DNA from: an uncultured Eubacteriales bacterium
Lineage (GTDB): Bacteria; Bacillota; Clostridia; Oscillospirales; Oscillospiraceae
Length of the DNA: 64,000 nt
Direction of reading: 5' to 3'
NCBI GenBank assembly: GCA_900544765.1
Contig: UQWI01000008.1
Span: 1 to 64,000 of the forward strand
Part shown: positions 48,309 through 56,370 of the stretch, piece after piece
How the letters are laid out: each line of letters begins with the position of its first letter
How positions within the stretch are numbered: position 1 is the first letter of the stretch
Notes under the pieces: generated by a model
Databases searched by the model: none
What the model saw: only the letters and a program-made list of their open reading frames with translations
What the model was told of the DNA's origin: nothing
Made by a program: the position numbers and the translations under genes

Positions 48309-49574
48309 ATGGATACTATACGCATGATTAACTATGTGTTGGCGGTCATGTTCTTCATCTGCTACGCATACCAGGCCTTTTACATACTCGTACCTTTTAT
48401 AATAAAGCCGAAGCCGCACAAGCCGGCAAAGCTGCACCGCTTTGCCGTGCTCATTTCTGCGAGAAATGAGCAGGCCGTCATAGGCAACCTCATTGACAGC
48501 ATAAACCGCCAGACCTATCCCGGCGAGCTGGTGACGGTATTCGTTGTGGCCGACAACTGCACGGACGACACCGCGCGCATTGCCCGGGAGCACGGCGCCG
48601 TGGTGGTTGAGCGCTTCAACCTGGACGAGGTGGGCAAGGGCTACGCCCTCAACTTCCTGCTGCACAGGATAGACGCGATGTACCCGGAGAGGCCCTTCGA
48701 CGCCTACATGGTGTTCGACGCGGACAATGTGCTCGAGACGGACTACATAGAGCAGATGAACCGCACCTACTCCGACGGCTACGAGGTCATCACGAGCTAC
48801 CGCAACAGCAAAAATTTCGGCGACAACTGGATAAGCAGCGGCTACGCGCTCTGGTTCATGCGCGAGAGCGCCTGGCTGAACCGCCCGCGTATGCGCCTGG
48901 GCTCCAGCTGCGCCGTGTCCGGCACCGGCTTCCTCTTCTCGCAGAAGGTGCTCGACGAGTGCGGGGGCTGGAACTTCTTCCTGCTGACCGAGGACATAGA
49001 GTTCACCATAGACAACATCGTCAACGGGCGGAAGATAGGCTACTGTGCCGACGCAGTGCTCTACGACGAGCAGCCGACCAAATTCTCGCAGTCCTACAGG
49101 CAGCGCAAGCGCTGGGCGCGGGGCTATGCGCAGGTGTTTGAGAAATACGGCGTAACTATGGTAAAGCAGGTTTTCCGCGGGAGCTACGCCTCTTATGATA
49201 TGTGCATGAATATACTGCCGGCGGCTATAGTGTCGATTATAGGAATCGTCGTGAACTTGGCGGGCTTTGTCGTCAGCATAGCCACAAGGCAGGATGCCTC
49301 CGTGGTCATAGGCTCGGCTCTTGGCATACTGAACAGCATGTACCTCACGGTGTTTGCCATAGGCGCGATAACGACGGTGTCCGAGTGGAAGCGCATTTAT
49401 GCCCCGACCTGGAAAAAGATTGCTTTCATGTTCACCTTCCCGCTGTTCATGCTCACATACGTCCCCTGCACGGTTGCCGGTATCTGCTCCAAGAACGTGA
49501 CCTGGAAGCCCATTGAGCACACCCGCGCCGCCAGCCTCGCAGATATTCGCGACAGCGCCCGGCGCACGGCCTGA
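48309..49574 (+). CDS. Membrane glycosyltransferase family 2 (processive type)
   Basis: 421 aa. One N-terminal helix, GT2 catalytic domain with VLISARNEQAVIGNLIDSI, VVADNCTDDTA, VFDADNVLETDYIEQM (DxD), GTGFLFSQKVLDECGGW, TEDIEFTI and the QxxRW-like RQRKRWARG motif, then three to four helices. The layout resembles poly-N-acetylglucosamine or cellulose-type synthases; polymer is unknown. AAGGAGGAG 4 bases before the ATG. Monocistronic with a promoter and a repeat that looks like an operator. Confidence 0.88.
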   Translation: MDTIRMINYVLAVMFFICYAYQAFYILVPFIIKPKPHKPAKLHRFAVLISARNEQAVIGNLIDSINRQTYPGELVTVFVVADNCTDDTARIAREHGAVVVERFNLDEVGKGYALNFLLHRIDAMYPERPFDAYMVFDADNVLETDYIEQMNRTYSDGYEVITSYRNSKNFGDNWISSGYALWFMRESAWLNRPRMRLGSSCAVSGTGFLFSQKVLDECGGWNFFLLTEDIEFTIDNIVNGRKIGYCADAVLYDEQPTKFSQSYRQRKRWARGYAQVFEKYGVTMVKQVFRGSYASYDMCMNILPAAIVSIIGIVVNLAGFVVSIATRQDASVVIGSALGILNSMYLTVFAIGAITTVSEWKRIYAPTWKKIAFMFTFPLFMLTYVPCTVAGICSKNVTWKPIEHTRAASLADIRDSARRTA

Positions 49575-49601
49575 AGGGGCTCCCAATACAGTTAATAGCC
49601 G

Positions 49602-49628
49602 AGGGCGCGCCGCAGGGCGCGCCCTTTT
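49602..49628 (+). terminator. Terminator of GT2 gene
   Basis: GGGCGCGCC-GCA-GGGCGCGCCC-TTTTC. Confidence 0.85.
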
Positions 49629-49888
49629 CACATACGTCCGGACCGCACGTCCGGATTGAAGCCGCGCTGTGCAGGCAAGAGGCAATGCCTGCCGCGGAGG
49701 CCCGGCTTGCGCATACCGTCAAACGGACGAAATTGCGGCCTTCAGGCGGAGGAAGATTAGTTAATATTTTGACGTTAATATATTGACAAAGATTTCGAAG
49801 AATGTTATATTAATAACGAACTCGGGAGGCGATCCCGGGAGCAAAACTTGAGAGCCGCCGTCGGACGCGGCCCGGAAAGGAGACCAAC
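49629..49888. other. Intergenic stretch with promoter and leader
   Basis: No further gene seen. Contains an ACGTCCGGA direct repeat (about 49634 and 49648), the promoter at 49783-49811 and a short GGGAGGCGATCCC hairpin in the leader of the small gene. Confidence 0.5.
49783..49811 (+). promoter_or_regulatory. SigA promoter of small 64-aa gene
   Basis: TTGACA, 17 bases, TATATT. Confidence 0.85.
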
Positions 49889-50083
49889 ATGAGAACAATA
49901 TTCGGCAACGGTATAAACTACGAAGTCACCGGCGAACGCGAGGAGGAGGCCGCCGCCATGCTCGACGAGGGCCTGAACGCGGTAAGCAAGCGCCGCAACG
50001 CTTATATTGACGACAACGTGGAGGTCGTCCTGAACAGCGTCCGCGAGTACGGCGTCGACGTCAGGGCAGTGCTCAGGCGCTGA
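49889..50083 (+). CDS. Small conserved-looking hypothetical protein
   Basis: 64 aa: a strand-turn start (TIFGNGINYEVTG), then an acidic helix EREEEAAAMLDEGLNAVSKRRNAYIDDNVEVVLNSVREYGVDVRAVLRR. No Cys, no membrane helix. AAAGGAG 7 bases before the ATG, a strong promoter and a terminator make it a real gene. Family unknown. Confidence 0.7.
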   Translation: MRTIFGNGINYEVTGEREEEAAAMLDEGLNAVSKRRNAYIDDNVEVVLNSVREYGVDVRAVLRR

Positions 50084-50107
50084 GCCTCTCAAATATGGGC
50101 ATAGCAG

Positions 50108-50137
50108 GAGCACGGGGCGGAAGCCCCGTGCTCTTTT
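50108..50137. terminator. Bidirectional terminator, small gene/tspO
   Basis: GAGCACGGGGC-GGAA-GCCCCGTGCTC-TTTT; overlaps the last bases of tspO. Confidence 0.9.
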
Positions 50138-50603
50138 AGTTCAATACGGCCGCGCCGATATTCAGATAGAGCGCGAAGCAGCACCACAGCAGGTACGGCC
50201 AGAGCAGCAGCCCGGCCAGGTCGTCCAGCCTGCGGAATCTGGAGAGCGTCAGAGCCACAAGGATTATGAGCAGGCCTAGCCAGACAGCCGAGGCCCAATA
50301 GAGACCGAAGCGGAAGAAAAGCACCGGCCAGAGCGCGTTTGCGGCGAGCTGTGCGCCGTAGAGCTTCAGCGCGGAGCTGCGCGCCCGCACCGGGTAGCGC
50401 AGGACGTATATCCGCCAGCTCGCCGCGCCCATCATCAGGTAGAGCAGCGTCCACACGGCCGGGAACAGCCAGCCCGGCGGCGAGAGCGGCGGCTTTTGCA
50501 AAGTGTCGAAGCTGCCCATGTCGCCCGAGAGCCAGGCCGAGAACCCGCCCGCCGCCAGCGGTATGGCCAGTGCGGCGATAAATGCCTTCCAATGTGCTTT
50601 CAA
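50136..50603 (-). CDS. tspO: TspO/MBR-family (tryptophan-rich) membrane protein
   Basis: 155 aa, five helices. TspO proteins bind porphyrins or cholesterol-like ligands. WLSGDMGSFDTLQKPPLSPPGWLFPAVWTLLYLMMGAASW at the N-terminus with the PPxxPPxWxFxxVWTxLY motif, then GAQLAANALWPVLFFRFG and a WPYLLWCCFALYLNI end. TTG start at 50603 is preferred (GGGGTG 6 bases upstream) over GTG at 50612. The upstream terminator hairpin contains that GGGG. Confidence 0.88.
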   Translation of the reverse strand: MKAHWKAFIAALAIPLAAGGFSAWLSGDMGSFDTLQKPPLSPPGWLFPAVWTLLYLMMGAASWRIYVLRYPVRARSSALKLYGAQLAANALWPVLFFRFGLYWASAVWLGLLIILVALTLSRFRRLDDLAGLLLWPYLLWCCFALYLNIGAAVLN

Positions 50604-50611
50604 AAATATCA

Positions 50612-50646
50612 CCCCGCTGTTAACATACGATAAACAGCGGGGTTTT
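50612..50646. terminator. Terminator of DUF6056 gene overlapping tspO ribosome-binding site
   Basis: CCCCGCTGTT/AACAGCGGGG, 10 bp. On the minus strand its 3' arm ends in GGGG, used as tspO's Shine-Dalgarno. Confidence 0.75.
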
Positions 50647-50652
50647 ATACTG

Positions 50653-52005
50653 TTATTGGCCCTGCTCCAGCAAAATGACGTGCTCCACGCCGTAGTAGAG
50701 GGCCAGGGCCTCGTTCTGCCAGCTGCCCGTGTCCGGGCTGATGTCTCCGGCAGGGTCGAAGCAGTTGCAGGGCGCGTGGCCGGAGACGGCCTCGACGTAC
50801 ACGTCCGTCTGCCCGGCGGCCTTCTGCTCCATGGCGCTCTCGTCCCTCGCCTTGACGGCGGCGCGGGTGGAGAGCAGGTCCGAGATACCTGCGCCGTAGG
50901 TGACGGCGCAGGCGAGCAGCGCTGCGGCGCATACGGCGGGGATTGCGGCGCGGGGCAGCTTCTCAGGCCGGCGTATCTCGGCAAACACGGCCAGTACGGT
51001 CACTGCGGCGAGGACGCCGGAGCAGCACCAGGCGCGCAGCGGGAAGTAGGGCGCGGCACACATGCAGTAGGCCGCTACGATGGCCGCGCAGAGCCAGACG
51101 ATGCCGTTTGAGTACTTGCGCAGCCAGTACATGAAGCCCTGCCCGCGCGATTGCACGATGCTGAGGGCGAGCAATATGAGCCCCAAGGCCAGCGGCAGCC
51201 AGAGATAGCGTATGGCGTCGAGGGTGACATCCGGGATGCGGCCCAGCCAGACGCGGAGGCTGCCCAGCCCGCCCATGTTATCTGCCTTGAGCGCCTGGGC
51301 GGGGGAGAAGAAGAGCAGCGCGGCCCCGGCGATGAAGCCCGCCGCGCCGGTGAACATCCAGGCCCTGAAGGGCTTTTTCAGCAGCGCGCGGCGCACGAGC
51401 AGCAGCACGAGGGCCACGGCAGCGGCCAGGCAGGCGTTCTCGCCCGACCAGCCGGCCAGCAGCCCGAGGAAGGGCATGCCGATAATGCGCAGGAGCTTGT
51501 GCGAGCCCCCGTCGCCGTCAGAGCGGTAGGGCATCAGGAAGAGCAGCGCGAAGAGCGCCGTCCACATGTAGTTGAAGGAGCCGGTCAGCCACAGGCAGCT
51601 CTGGCCGAAGTCCGGCAGCGTCAGCCAGACCAGGGCGTAGATTGCGAGGAGACAGAGCGGCCTCATGCGCCGGAAGGTGCCGAAGGCGGCGTAGTATCCG
51701 GCAAAGCCCAGGGCCAGGAAGGCCAGGGTGTTGAAGATGTTGAAGAGCGTCCGGCTGCCCGGCATCAGGAAGAGCTGCACCAGAGTGTGGACTATGGCGC
51801 GGCCGTTCATCACTTTGTAGTGGTTGAGCTGCGAGAGATACAGCTCGTACAGGTTGGTTATCCTGTCCTTGGGCGCGCCCTCGGCATAGGTGAACATGTA
51901 CGAGTAGTCGTCGGCGTAGAAGGGCGTGGCGAGGTTCAGACAAAAGAAGGCCGCGGCGGCCAGCGCAATGCCGCAGATTAGTACGGCGCGTTCACGCCTG
52001 CTCAT
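50653..52005 (-). CDS. DUF6056-like multi-pass membrane protein (GT-C-type candidate)
   Basis: 450 aa, about ten helices. Starts RRERAVLICGIALAAAAFFCLNLATPFYADDYSYM, with acidic DD-Y after the first helix as in GT-C glycosyltransferases and the DUF6056 family; NGRAIVHTLVQLFL and a long loop (TGSFNYMWTALFAL). The C-terminal part is extracytoplasmic (VYVEAVSGHAPCNCFDP). Start ATG at 52005 overlaps the GT2 stop by 4 bases (ATGA), so it is coupled to the lipid-linked sugar GT2 and would use its product. Confidence 0.75.
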   Translation of the reverse strand: MSRRERAVLICGIALAAAAFFCLNLATPFYADDYSYMFTYAEGAPKDRITNLYELYLSQLNHYKVMNGRAIVHTLVQLFLMPGSRTLFNIFNTLAFLALGFAGYYAAFGTFRRMRPLCLLAIYALVWLTLPDFGQSCLWLTGSFNYMWTALFALLFLMPYRSDGDGGSHKLLRIIGMPFLGLLAGWSGENACLAAAVALVLLLVRRALLKKPFRAWMFTGAAGFIAGAALLFFSPAQALKADNMGGLGSLRVWLGRIPDVTLDAIRYLWLPLALGLILLALSIVQSRGQGFMYWLRKYSNGIVWLCAAIVAAYCMCAAPYFPLRAWCCSGVLAAVTVLAVFAEIRRPEKLPRAAIPAVCAAALLACAVTYGAGISDLLSTRAAVKARDESAMEQKAAGQTDVYVEAVSGHAPCNCFDPAGDISPDTGSWQNEALALYYGVEHVILLEQGQ

Positions 52006-52940
52006 TTGAGCCCCTTCTCCGTCTCGCGGACTATATACACGGGGCGGTGCTTGGCCTCCATGTAGGTCTTGGCGAGGTACTGGCCCAGCATGCCGATGAA
52101 GAACATCAGCAGCCCGCCGACGAGCAGTATCAGGCTGACGATGGTCGGATAGCCCGCGACGGGGTTGCCGAAGATGAGCGTCTTTATGACGGTGACCAGC
52201 AGCATGATTATCGCTATGACGCAGCAGATGACGCCCAGGATGCTCGAGAAGGCCAGGGGCTTCGTCGAGAAGGCCATCATGCCGTCTATGGAGTAGTGCA
52301 GGAGTTTGGTGAAGTTCCACTTGCTTGTACCGGCGGCGCGGTCGCGGCTGACATAGGGTATCCACTTGGTCTTGAAGCCGACCCAGGAGAAGATGCCCTT
52401 CGTGAAGCGGTTGTACTCGGGCAGGCTGAGCACGGCGTCAACCATGCCCCGGCGCATCAGCCGGTAATCGGTGGCGCCCTCGACGTACTCCGTTTCGCTC
52501 AGCGCGTTCATGAGCTTCGAGAACAGGCGGCTGCCGCCGGAGCGCATCTTCGTCTCGCCCTCGCGGTCCACGCGGCGGGCGGCGGCGCAGTCGTACTCGC
52601 CGTCCTTTATGGCGTCGTACATCTCTATCAGCATCTCGGGCGGATGCTGCAAATCCGCGTCCATGACGGCGGTGTAGTCGCCCGTGGCCATCTCCAGCCC
52701 GGCCAGCATAGCGGACTCCTTGCCGAAGTTGCGGGAAAATGAGACAAAGCGCACACGCTCGTCCCGCTTCGAGAGCTCGCGCAGCATTTCAAGCGTTCTG
52801 TCGGACGAGCCGTCGTCTACAAAGCAGTATTCAAAGTCCACATAGTCCATAAGCCCCGCTACGCGCGTGAGCTCGTCGTAGAGCTTGCCGAGGACCTCCT
52901 CCTCGTTGTAGCAAGGTACCACGACAGATATGAGTGGCAT
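52002..52940 (-). CDS. GT2 polyprenyl-phosphate sugar transferase (GtrB/DPM type)
   Basis: 312 aa. Transfers a sugar from a nucleotide to undecaprenyl phosphate. Catalytic domain: SVVVPCYNEEEVLGKL, FVDDGSSDRTLEML, FSRNFGKESAMLAGLEMATGD, VMDADLQHPPE (DxD), FKTKWIPYVSRDRAAGTSKWN, then two C-terminal helices ending FFIGMLGQYLAKTYME, as in GtrB. GGAGGTG 5 bases before the ATG at 52940. Operon with the DUF6056-like gene. Confidence 0.92.
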   Translation of the reverse strand: MPLISVVVPCYNEEEVLGKLYDELTRVAGLMDYVDFEYCFVDDGSSDRTLEMLRELSKRDERVRFVSFSRNFGKESAMLAGLEMATGDYTAVMDADLQHPPEMLIEMYDAIKDGEYDCAAARRVDREGETKMRSGGSRLFSKLMNALSETEYVEGATDYRLMRRGMVDAVLSLPEYNRFTKGIFSWVGFKTKWIPYVSRDRAAGTSKWNFTKLLHYSIDGMMAFSTKPLAFSSILGVICCVIAIIMLLVTVIKTLIFGNPVAGYPTIVSLILLVGGLLMFFIGMLGQYLAKTYMEAKHRPVYIVRETEKGLK

Positions 52941-52970
52941 GACACACACCTCCAAGGGAATATCCGTTAC

Positions 52971-52999
52971 ATTATAGCACAGCGCCTCGTGGAGCGCAA
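52971..52999 (-). promoter_or_regulatory. Promoter of GtrB-like operon
   Basis: Minus strand TTGCGC, 17 bases, TATAAT. Confidence 0.65.
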
Positions 53000-53288
53000 C
53001 GTCAACCGCGCCTCCAACCGGCGAATTTCGTGAACGGGCGGCGTAAAAGCGTCGAAGTATAGTTATGTAAACTGAAACCCGACGGGCTTCGACAAACGGC
53101 GACAAAAATACCTGTTGAAAACCCTGTTGATAATGTGCAAAACCCGGTGGTTTGAGGCGATACAGCGGTTAGCCTGTAGGCTGTCAAGCCTATTTTTTGA
53201 GCTTTGACGCATAACTGAGGTAACCTCTGCGGCCCGCATATCCCGGACAGGTCGCGAATAGCTTATACAAAAAGCTCGGAGGGGAACT
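53000..53288. other. Region upstream of dacF
   Basis: No gene seen. Contains a small hairpin TAGGCT-GTCA-AGCCTA followed by TTTTTT at 53177-53198 and no clear SigA promoter for dacF. Confidence 0.5.
53177..53198 (+). terminator. Small terminator-like hairpin in the dacF upstream region
   Basis: 6 bp stem, GTCA loop, six T's. No gene upstream on this strand, so it would end a leader or small RNA. Confidence 0.45.
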
Positions 53289-54437
53289 ATGAAGCGTATA
53301 CTTGCTTTGCTTATGGCCTGCCTGGCCCTGGGAGTTACGGGCGCGTCTGCCTCGTCGGATGGGAACGTGGACGTGGCCGCACCGGCGGCGGTGCTGATGG
53401 AGAAAACGACGGGGCGCGTGCTCTTTGCCAAGGGGGAGAATGAGGAGCGCGCCCCGGCCTCGGTGACGAAGGTGATGACGCTGCTGCTGGCGGCGGAGGC
53501 GGTGGACTCGGGCGCGCTGGGCCTGGACGACACCGTCACCGCCTCGGCGCACGCCGCGAGCATGGGCGGCAGCCAGGTCTGGCTCGAGCAGGGGGAGCAG
53601 ATGAGCGTTTCGGAGATGATAAAGTGCATCGCCGTCGTCTCTGCCAACGACTGCGCCGTGGCCCTGGCCGAGCACATCGCGGGCAGCGAGGAGGCCTTCG
53701 TGGCGCGCATGAACGAGCGCGCGAGCGAGCTCGGCCTTGCGAATACTCATTTCACCAACTGCACGGGCCTGTTCGACGACTCAGAGCACTACACCAGCGC
53801 GCTCGACCTCGCCGTTATGAGCCGCGAGCTCATAGGCCACGACTGGATAAAGGAGTACACGACTATTTGGATGGACAGCATAAGGGGAGGGGAGTTCGGC
53901 CTGTCGAACACCAACCACCTGCTGCGCTCCCTGGACGGCTGCACGGGGCTCAAGACCGGCTGGACGACGCAGGCCGGTTATTGTATCTCCGTCACGGCGG
54001 AGCGCGAGGACACCGAGTACATCGCCGTCGTCATGGGCTCCGACAGCTCCGAGAACCGCAACGCCGACGCCTCGGCGCTAATAAACTACGCCTTTGCCAA
54101 CTGGGTGCTCTGCCCGGCGCTGGACAGCGCCCTGCCGCCGGTGCGCGTGGAACTCGGCACGGTGAGCTCGGTACAGCCGGGCATCGCCGGGGACGGCTAC
54201 GTCCTGCTGCCTCGCTCCGACGCGGCAAACCTTTCGCGCAGCATAGATTTGCCCGAGAGCGTGAACGCCCCTGTCAGCGCCGGGGACACCCTCGGGACGC
54301 TGACGCTCTCGTCGGGCGAAAGGGAGCTCTGCCGCGTCACGCTGACCGCGCTCTCCGACGTACCGCGCCTTGGGGCGGGCGGATTGCTGTCGGATATGCT
54401 CAGATTGCTGGTCTGCCTGCCTGTGTCCTCCACTTGA
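53289..54437 (+). CDS. dacF: D-alanyl-D-alanine carboxypeptidase, DacF type (PBP5 family)
   Basis: 382 aa. Signal peptide (KRILALLMACLALGVTGASA) then the PBP5-type serine peptidase: SxxK ASVTKVMTLLL, SxN VSANDCAVAL, KTG GLKTGWTTQAGYC. FTNCTGLFDDSEHYTSALDLAVMSREL is typical for DacF. A beta-rich C-terminal domain follows and the protein ends in a short helix. GGAGGGG before the ATG. DacF acts in spore cortex formation in Bacillus; a similar role is possible. Confidence 0.92.
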   Translation: MKRILALLMACLALGVTGASASSDGNVDVAAPAAVLMEKTTGRVLFAKGENEERAPASVTKVMTLLLAAEAVDSGALGLDDTVTASAHAASMGGSQVWLEQGEQMSVSEMIKCIAVVSANDCAVALAEHIAGSEEAFVARMNERASELGLANTHFTNCTGLFDDSEHYTSALDLAVMSRELIGHDWIKEYTTIWMDSIRGGEFGLSNTNHLLRSLDGCTGLKTGWTTQAGYCISVTAEREDTEYIAVVMGSDSSENRNADASALINYAFANWVLCPALDSALPPVRVELGTVSSVQPGIAGDGYVLLPRSDAANLSRSIDLPESVNAPVSAGDTLGTLTLSSGERELCRVTLTALSDVPRLGAGGLLSDMLRLLVCLPVSST

Positions 54438-54503
54438 GGCTGGATTTGAAGCTCTTTGAAGAGTGAATTCCCCACTTCGCGGGTGAGGCCGAGGATTTGC
54501 CAC

Positions 54504-54531
54504 TTGTAATTTCGGGAAAATGTAGTATAAT
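54504..54531 (+). promoter_or_regulatory. Promoter of pgi
   Basis: TTGTAA, 16 bases, TATAAT. Confidence 0.8.
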
Positions 54532-54576
54532 CCATCTAGGCAACGCCTTACTCTTAATAGACAAGGACTGAGGAAC

Positions 54577-55848
54577 ATGGTTAAAGTCGATCTCAGCGGC
54601 TGTCAAAAGTTCTTTGACGCTTCCGGCCCGGATTTTGCCGCCGCCGCTTCTGCGCACAGAGTGCTGACCGAAAAGACCGGCCAGGGCGCGGACTTCACCG
54701 GCTGGCTGGAGCTGCCCAGGCTCATCAAGCGCACCGAGCTCAAGGGCATAATCTCCGCCGCGAACAAGATACGCTCGCGTTCCAAGGCGCTGGTCGTAGT
54801 CGGCATCGGCGGCAGCTACCTGGGCGCCCGGGGGGCGATAGAGCTGCTGCGGCCCATACAGCGCGCCGATGAGCCGCGCGTGTACTTCGTGGGCAACGGC
54901 CTGAGCGGCGACTACCTGAGCGGCATTATAGAGCAGCTTGGCGACGACGACTTTGACGTGAACGTGATAAGCAAGTCCGGCACGACGCTTGAGCCGGCGC
55001 TGTCCTTCCGCGTGTTCCGCGCCATGCTCGAGCGCAAGTACGGCGCCTCGGCCAAGAAGCACATCTTCGCCACGACGGACGCCAACCGCGGCGTGCTGCA
55101 CGACATGGCGGTGGCCGAGGGCTGGGAGCGCTTTGTCGTCCCCGACGACGTGGGCGGCCGCTACAGCGTGCTCTCCGCCGTGGGCCTGCTGCCCATGGCC
55201 GTCGCGGGCATAGACGTCACGGCAATCATAGACCACGCCATCGAATTCTTCCAGACGCTCGACCAGCGCAGCCCCGATAACCCCGCGTGGCAGTACGCAG
55301 CCGCGAGGCAGCACCTGTATTCCCACGGCTACGGCATCGAATTGCTGGCCTGCTATGAACCCAGCTTCAGGTTCATGGCCGAGTGGTGGAAGCAGCTCTA
55401 CGGCGAGAGCGAGGGCAAGAACGGCATAGGTATTTTCCCGGCCAGCCTTGAGTACACTGCGGACCTGCACTCCATGGGCCAGTACGTCCAGGACGGGCCG
55501 CGCACGATGTTCGAGACCGTAGTGAGCTTCGACGCTCCGCTTGAGAAGCTCGCCGTACCCTTCCGCATGGGCGACCCGGACAAGCTCAACTACCTCGCCG
55601 GACGCGACTTCGCCGACGTCTGCGCCACTGCGCGCGAGGCCGTCAAGGCCGCGCATGTCTCCGGCGGCGTGCCGAATATCGGCGTGAGCGTGGACAGGCG
55701 CGACGAGATCGGCTATGCCGAGCTAGTGTGCTTCTTCGAGCTCGCCTGCGGCATCAGCGGCTACATGTCCGGCGTCAACCCCTTCAACCAACCCGGCGTC
55801 GAGGCCTACAAGAAGAACATGTTCAAGATGCTCGGCAAGCCCGAATAA
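54577..55848 (+). CDS. pgi: Glucose-6-phosphate isomerase
   Basis: 423 aa. Interconverts glucose-6-P and fructose-6-P. VVVGIGGSYLGARGAIELL, NVISKSGTTLEPALSFRVF (phosphate loop SKSGTT), DDVGGRYSVLSAVGLLPMAVAG, the catalytic Glu region PASLEYTADLHSMGQY, and NPFNQPGVEAYKKNMFKMLG with the catalytic Lys. Length fits the short Bacillota form (about 450). Own promoter and terminator. Confidence 0.96.
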   Translation: MVKVDLSGCQKFFDASGPDFAAAASAHRVLTEKTGQGADFTGWLELPRLIKRTELKGIISAANKIRSRSKALVVVGIGGSYLGARGAIELLRPIQRADEPRVYFVGNGLSGDYLSGIIEQLGDDDFDVNVISKSGTTLEPALSFRVFRAMLERKYGASAKKHIFATTDANRGVLHDMAVAEGWERFVVPDDVGGRYSVLSAVGLLPMAVAGIDVTAIIDHAIEFFQTLDQRSPDNPAWQYAAARQHLYSHGYGIELLACYEPSFRFMAEWWKQLYGESEGKNGIGIFPASLEYTADLHSMGQYVQDGPRTMFETVVSFDAPLEKLAVPFRMGDPDKLNYLAGRDFADVCATAREAVKAAHVSGGVPNIGVSVDRRDEIGYAELVCFFELACGISGYMSGVNPFNQPGVEAYKKNMFKMLGKPE

Positions 55849-55860
55849 CTGCATATCCCA

Positions 55861-55892
55861 AAGGCCGTACCGCCGAGCGGTACGGCCTTTTC
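55861..55892 (+). terminator. Terminator of pgi
   Basis: AAGGCCGTACCGC-CGA-GCGGTACGGCCTTTT. Confidence 0.92.
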
Positions 55893-56032
55893 ACGCTCGG
55901 TGCGCCGCTCCTCCGGATGGGCGGCGCACAAGCGGCCGGCGCCGCGCCGCGTGGGAGGGCCTCAGCCACCTGTACGAAATGCGCTCCGCAGCCGCCTCGG
56001 CTGCGCTACCGAAGCGACAGGCTGATATGCCC

Positions 56033-56061
56033 TTGACAACGCCGGTGGGCTTGTATATAAT
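56033..56061 (+). promoter_or_regulatory. SigA promoter of valS
   Basis: TTGACA, 17 bases, TATAAT: full consensus. Confidence 0.95.
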
Positions 56062-56067
56062 GTCAGG

Positions 56068-56341
56068 GTATCAAAAGCATTGACGGGCAGGAGTAGGCGC
56101 TTCGCGGAAGCAGAGAGAGTGGGCGGATGGTGCAAGCCCTCGTGAAGCGGCGCCGAAGGTCGGCCCTGAGCTGCGCGGCTGAAACCGGATAGACAGCGGC
56201 CGGACGGGCCGTCTGCAATCCGTAGTAGGCACGCGCCGGCTGCTCCCGTTACAGAGCCAAGAGTGCCGCGCCATGCGCGGAATTCAGGTGGTACCACGCT
56301 TACAAAAGCGCCCTGAAGCATTGTGCTTCGGGGCTTTTTTC
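56068..56341 (+). promoter_or_regulatory. T-box riboswitch of valS, specifier GUC (Val)
   Basis: T-box CAGGTGGTACCACGC at 56285-56299 with UGGU bulge. Stem I: AGTA then GGCGCTTC; other side GAAGCGGCGCC-GAA-G-GTC-G, so the specifier GUC lies at 56159-56161, one base after the loop-E GAA. Terminator at 56309-56341. Confidence 0.95.
56309..56341 (+). terminator. T-box attenuator terminator of valS
   Basis: GCCCTGAAGCA-TTG-TGCTTCGGGGC then TTTTTT. Confidence 0.9.
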
Positions 56342-56370
56342 GTTCCCGGAGCTGTCTGAAAGGAGAAGTT

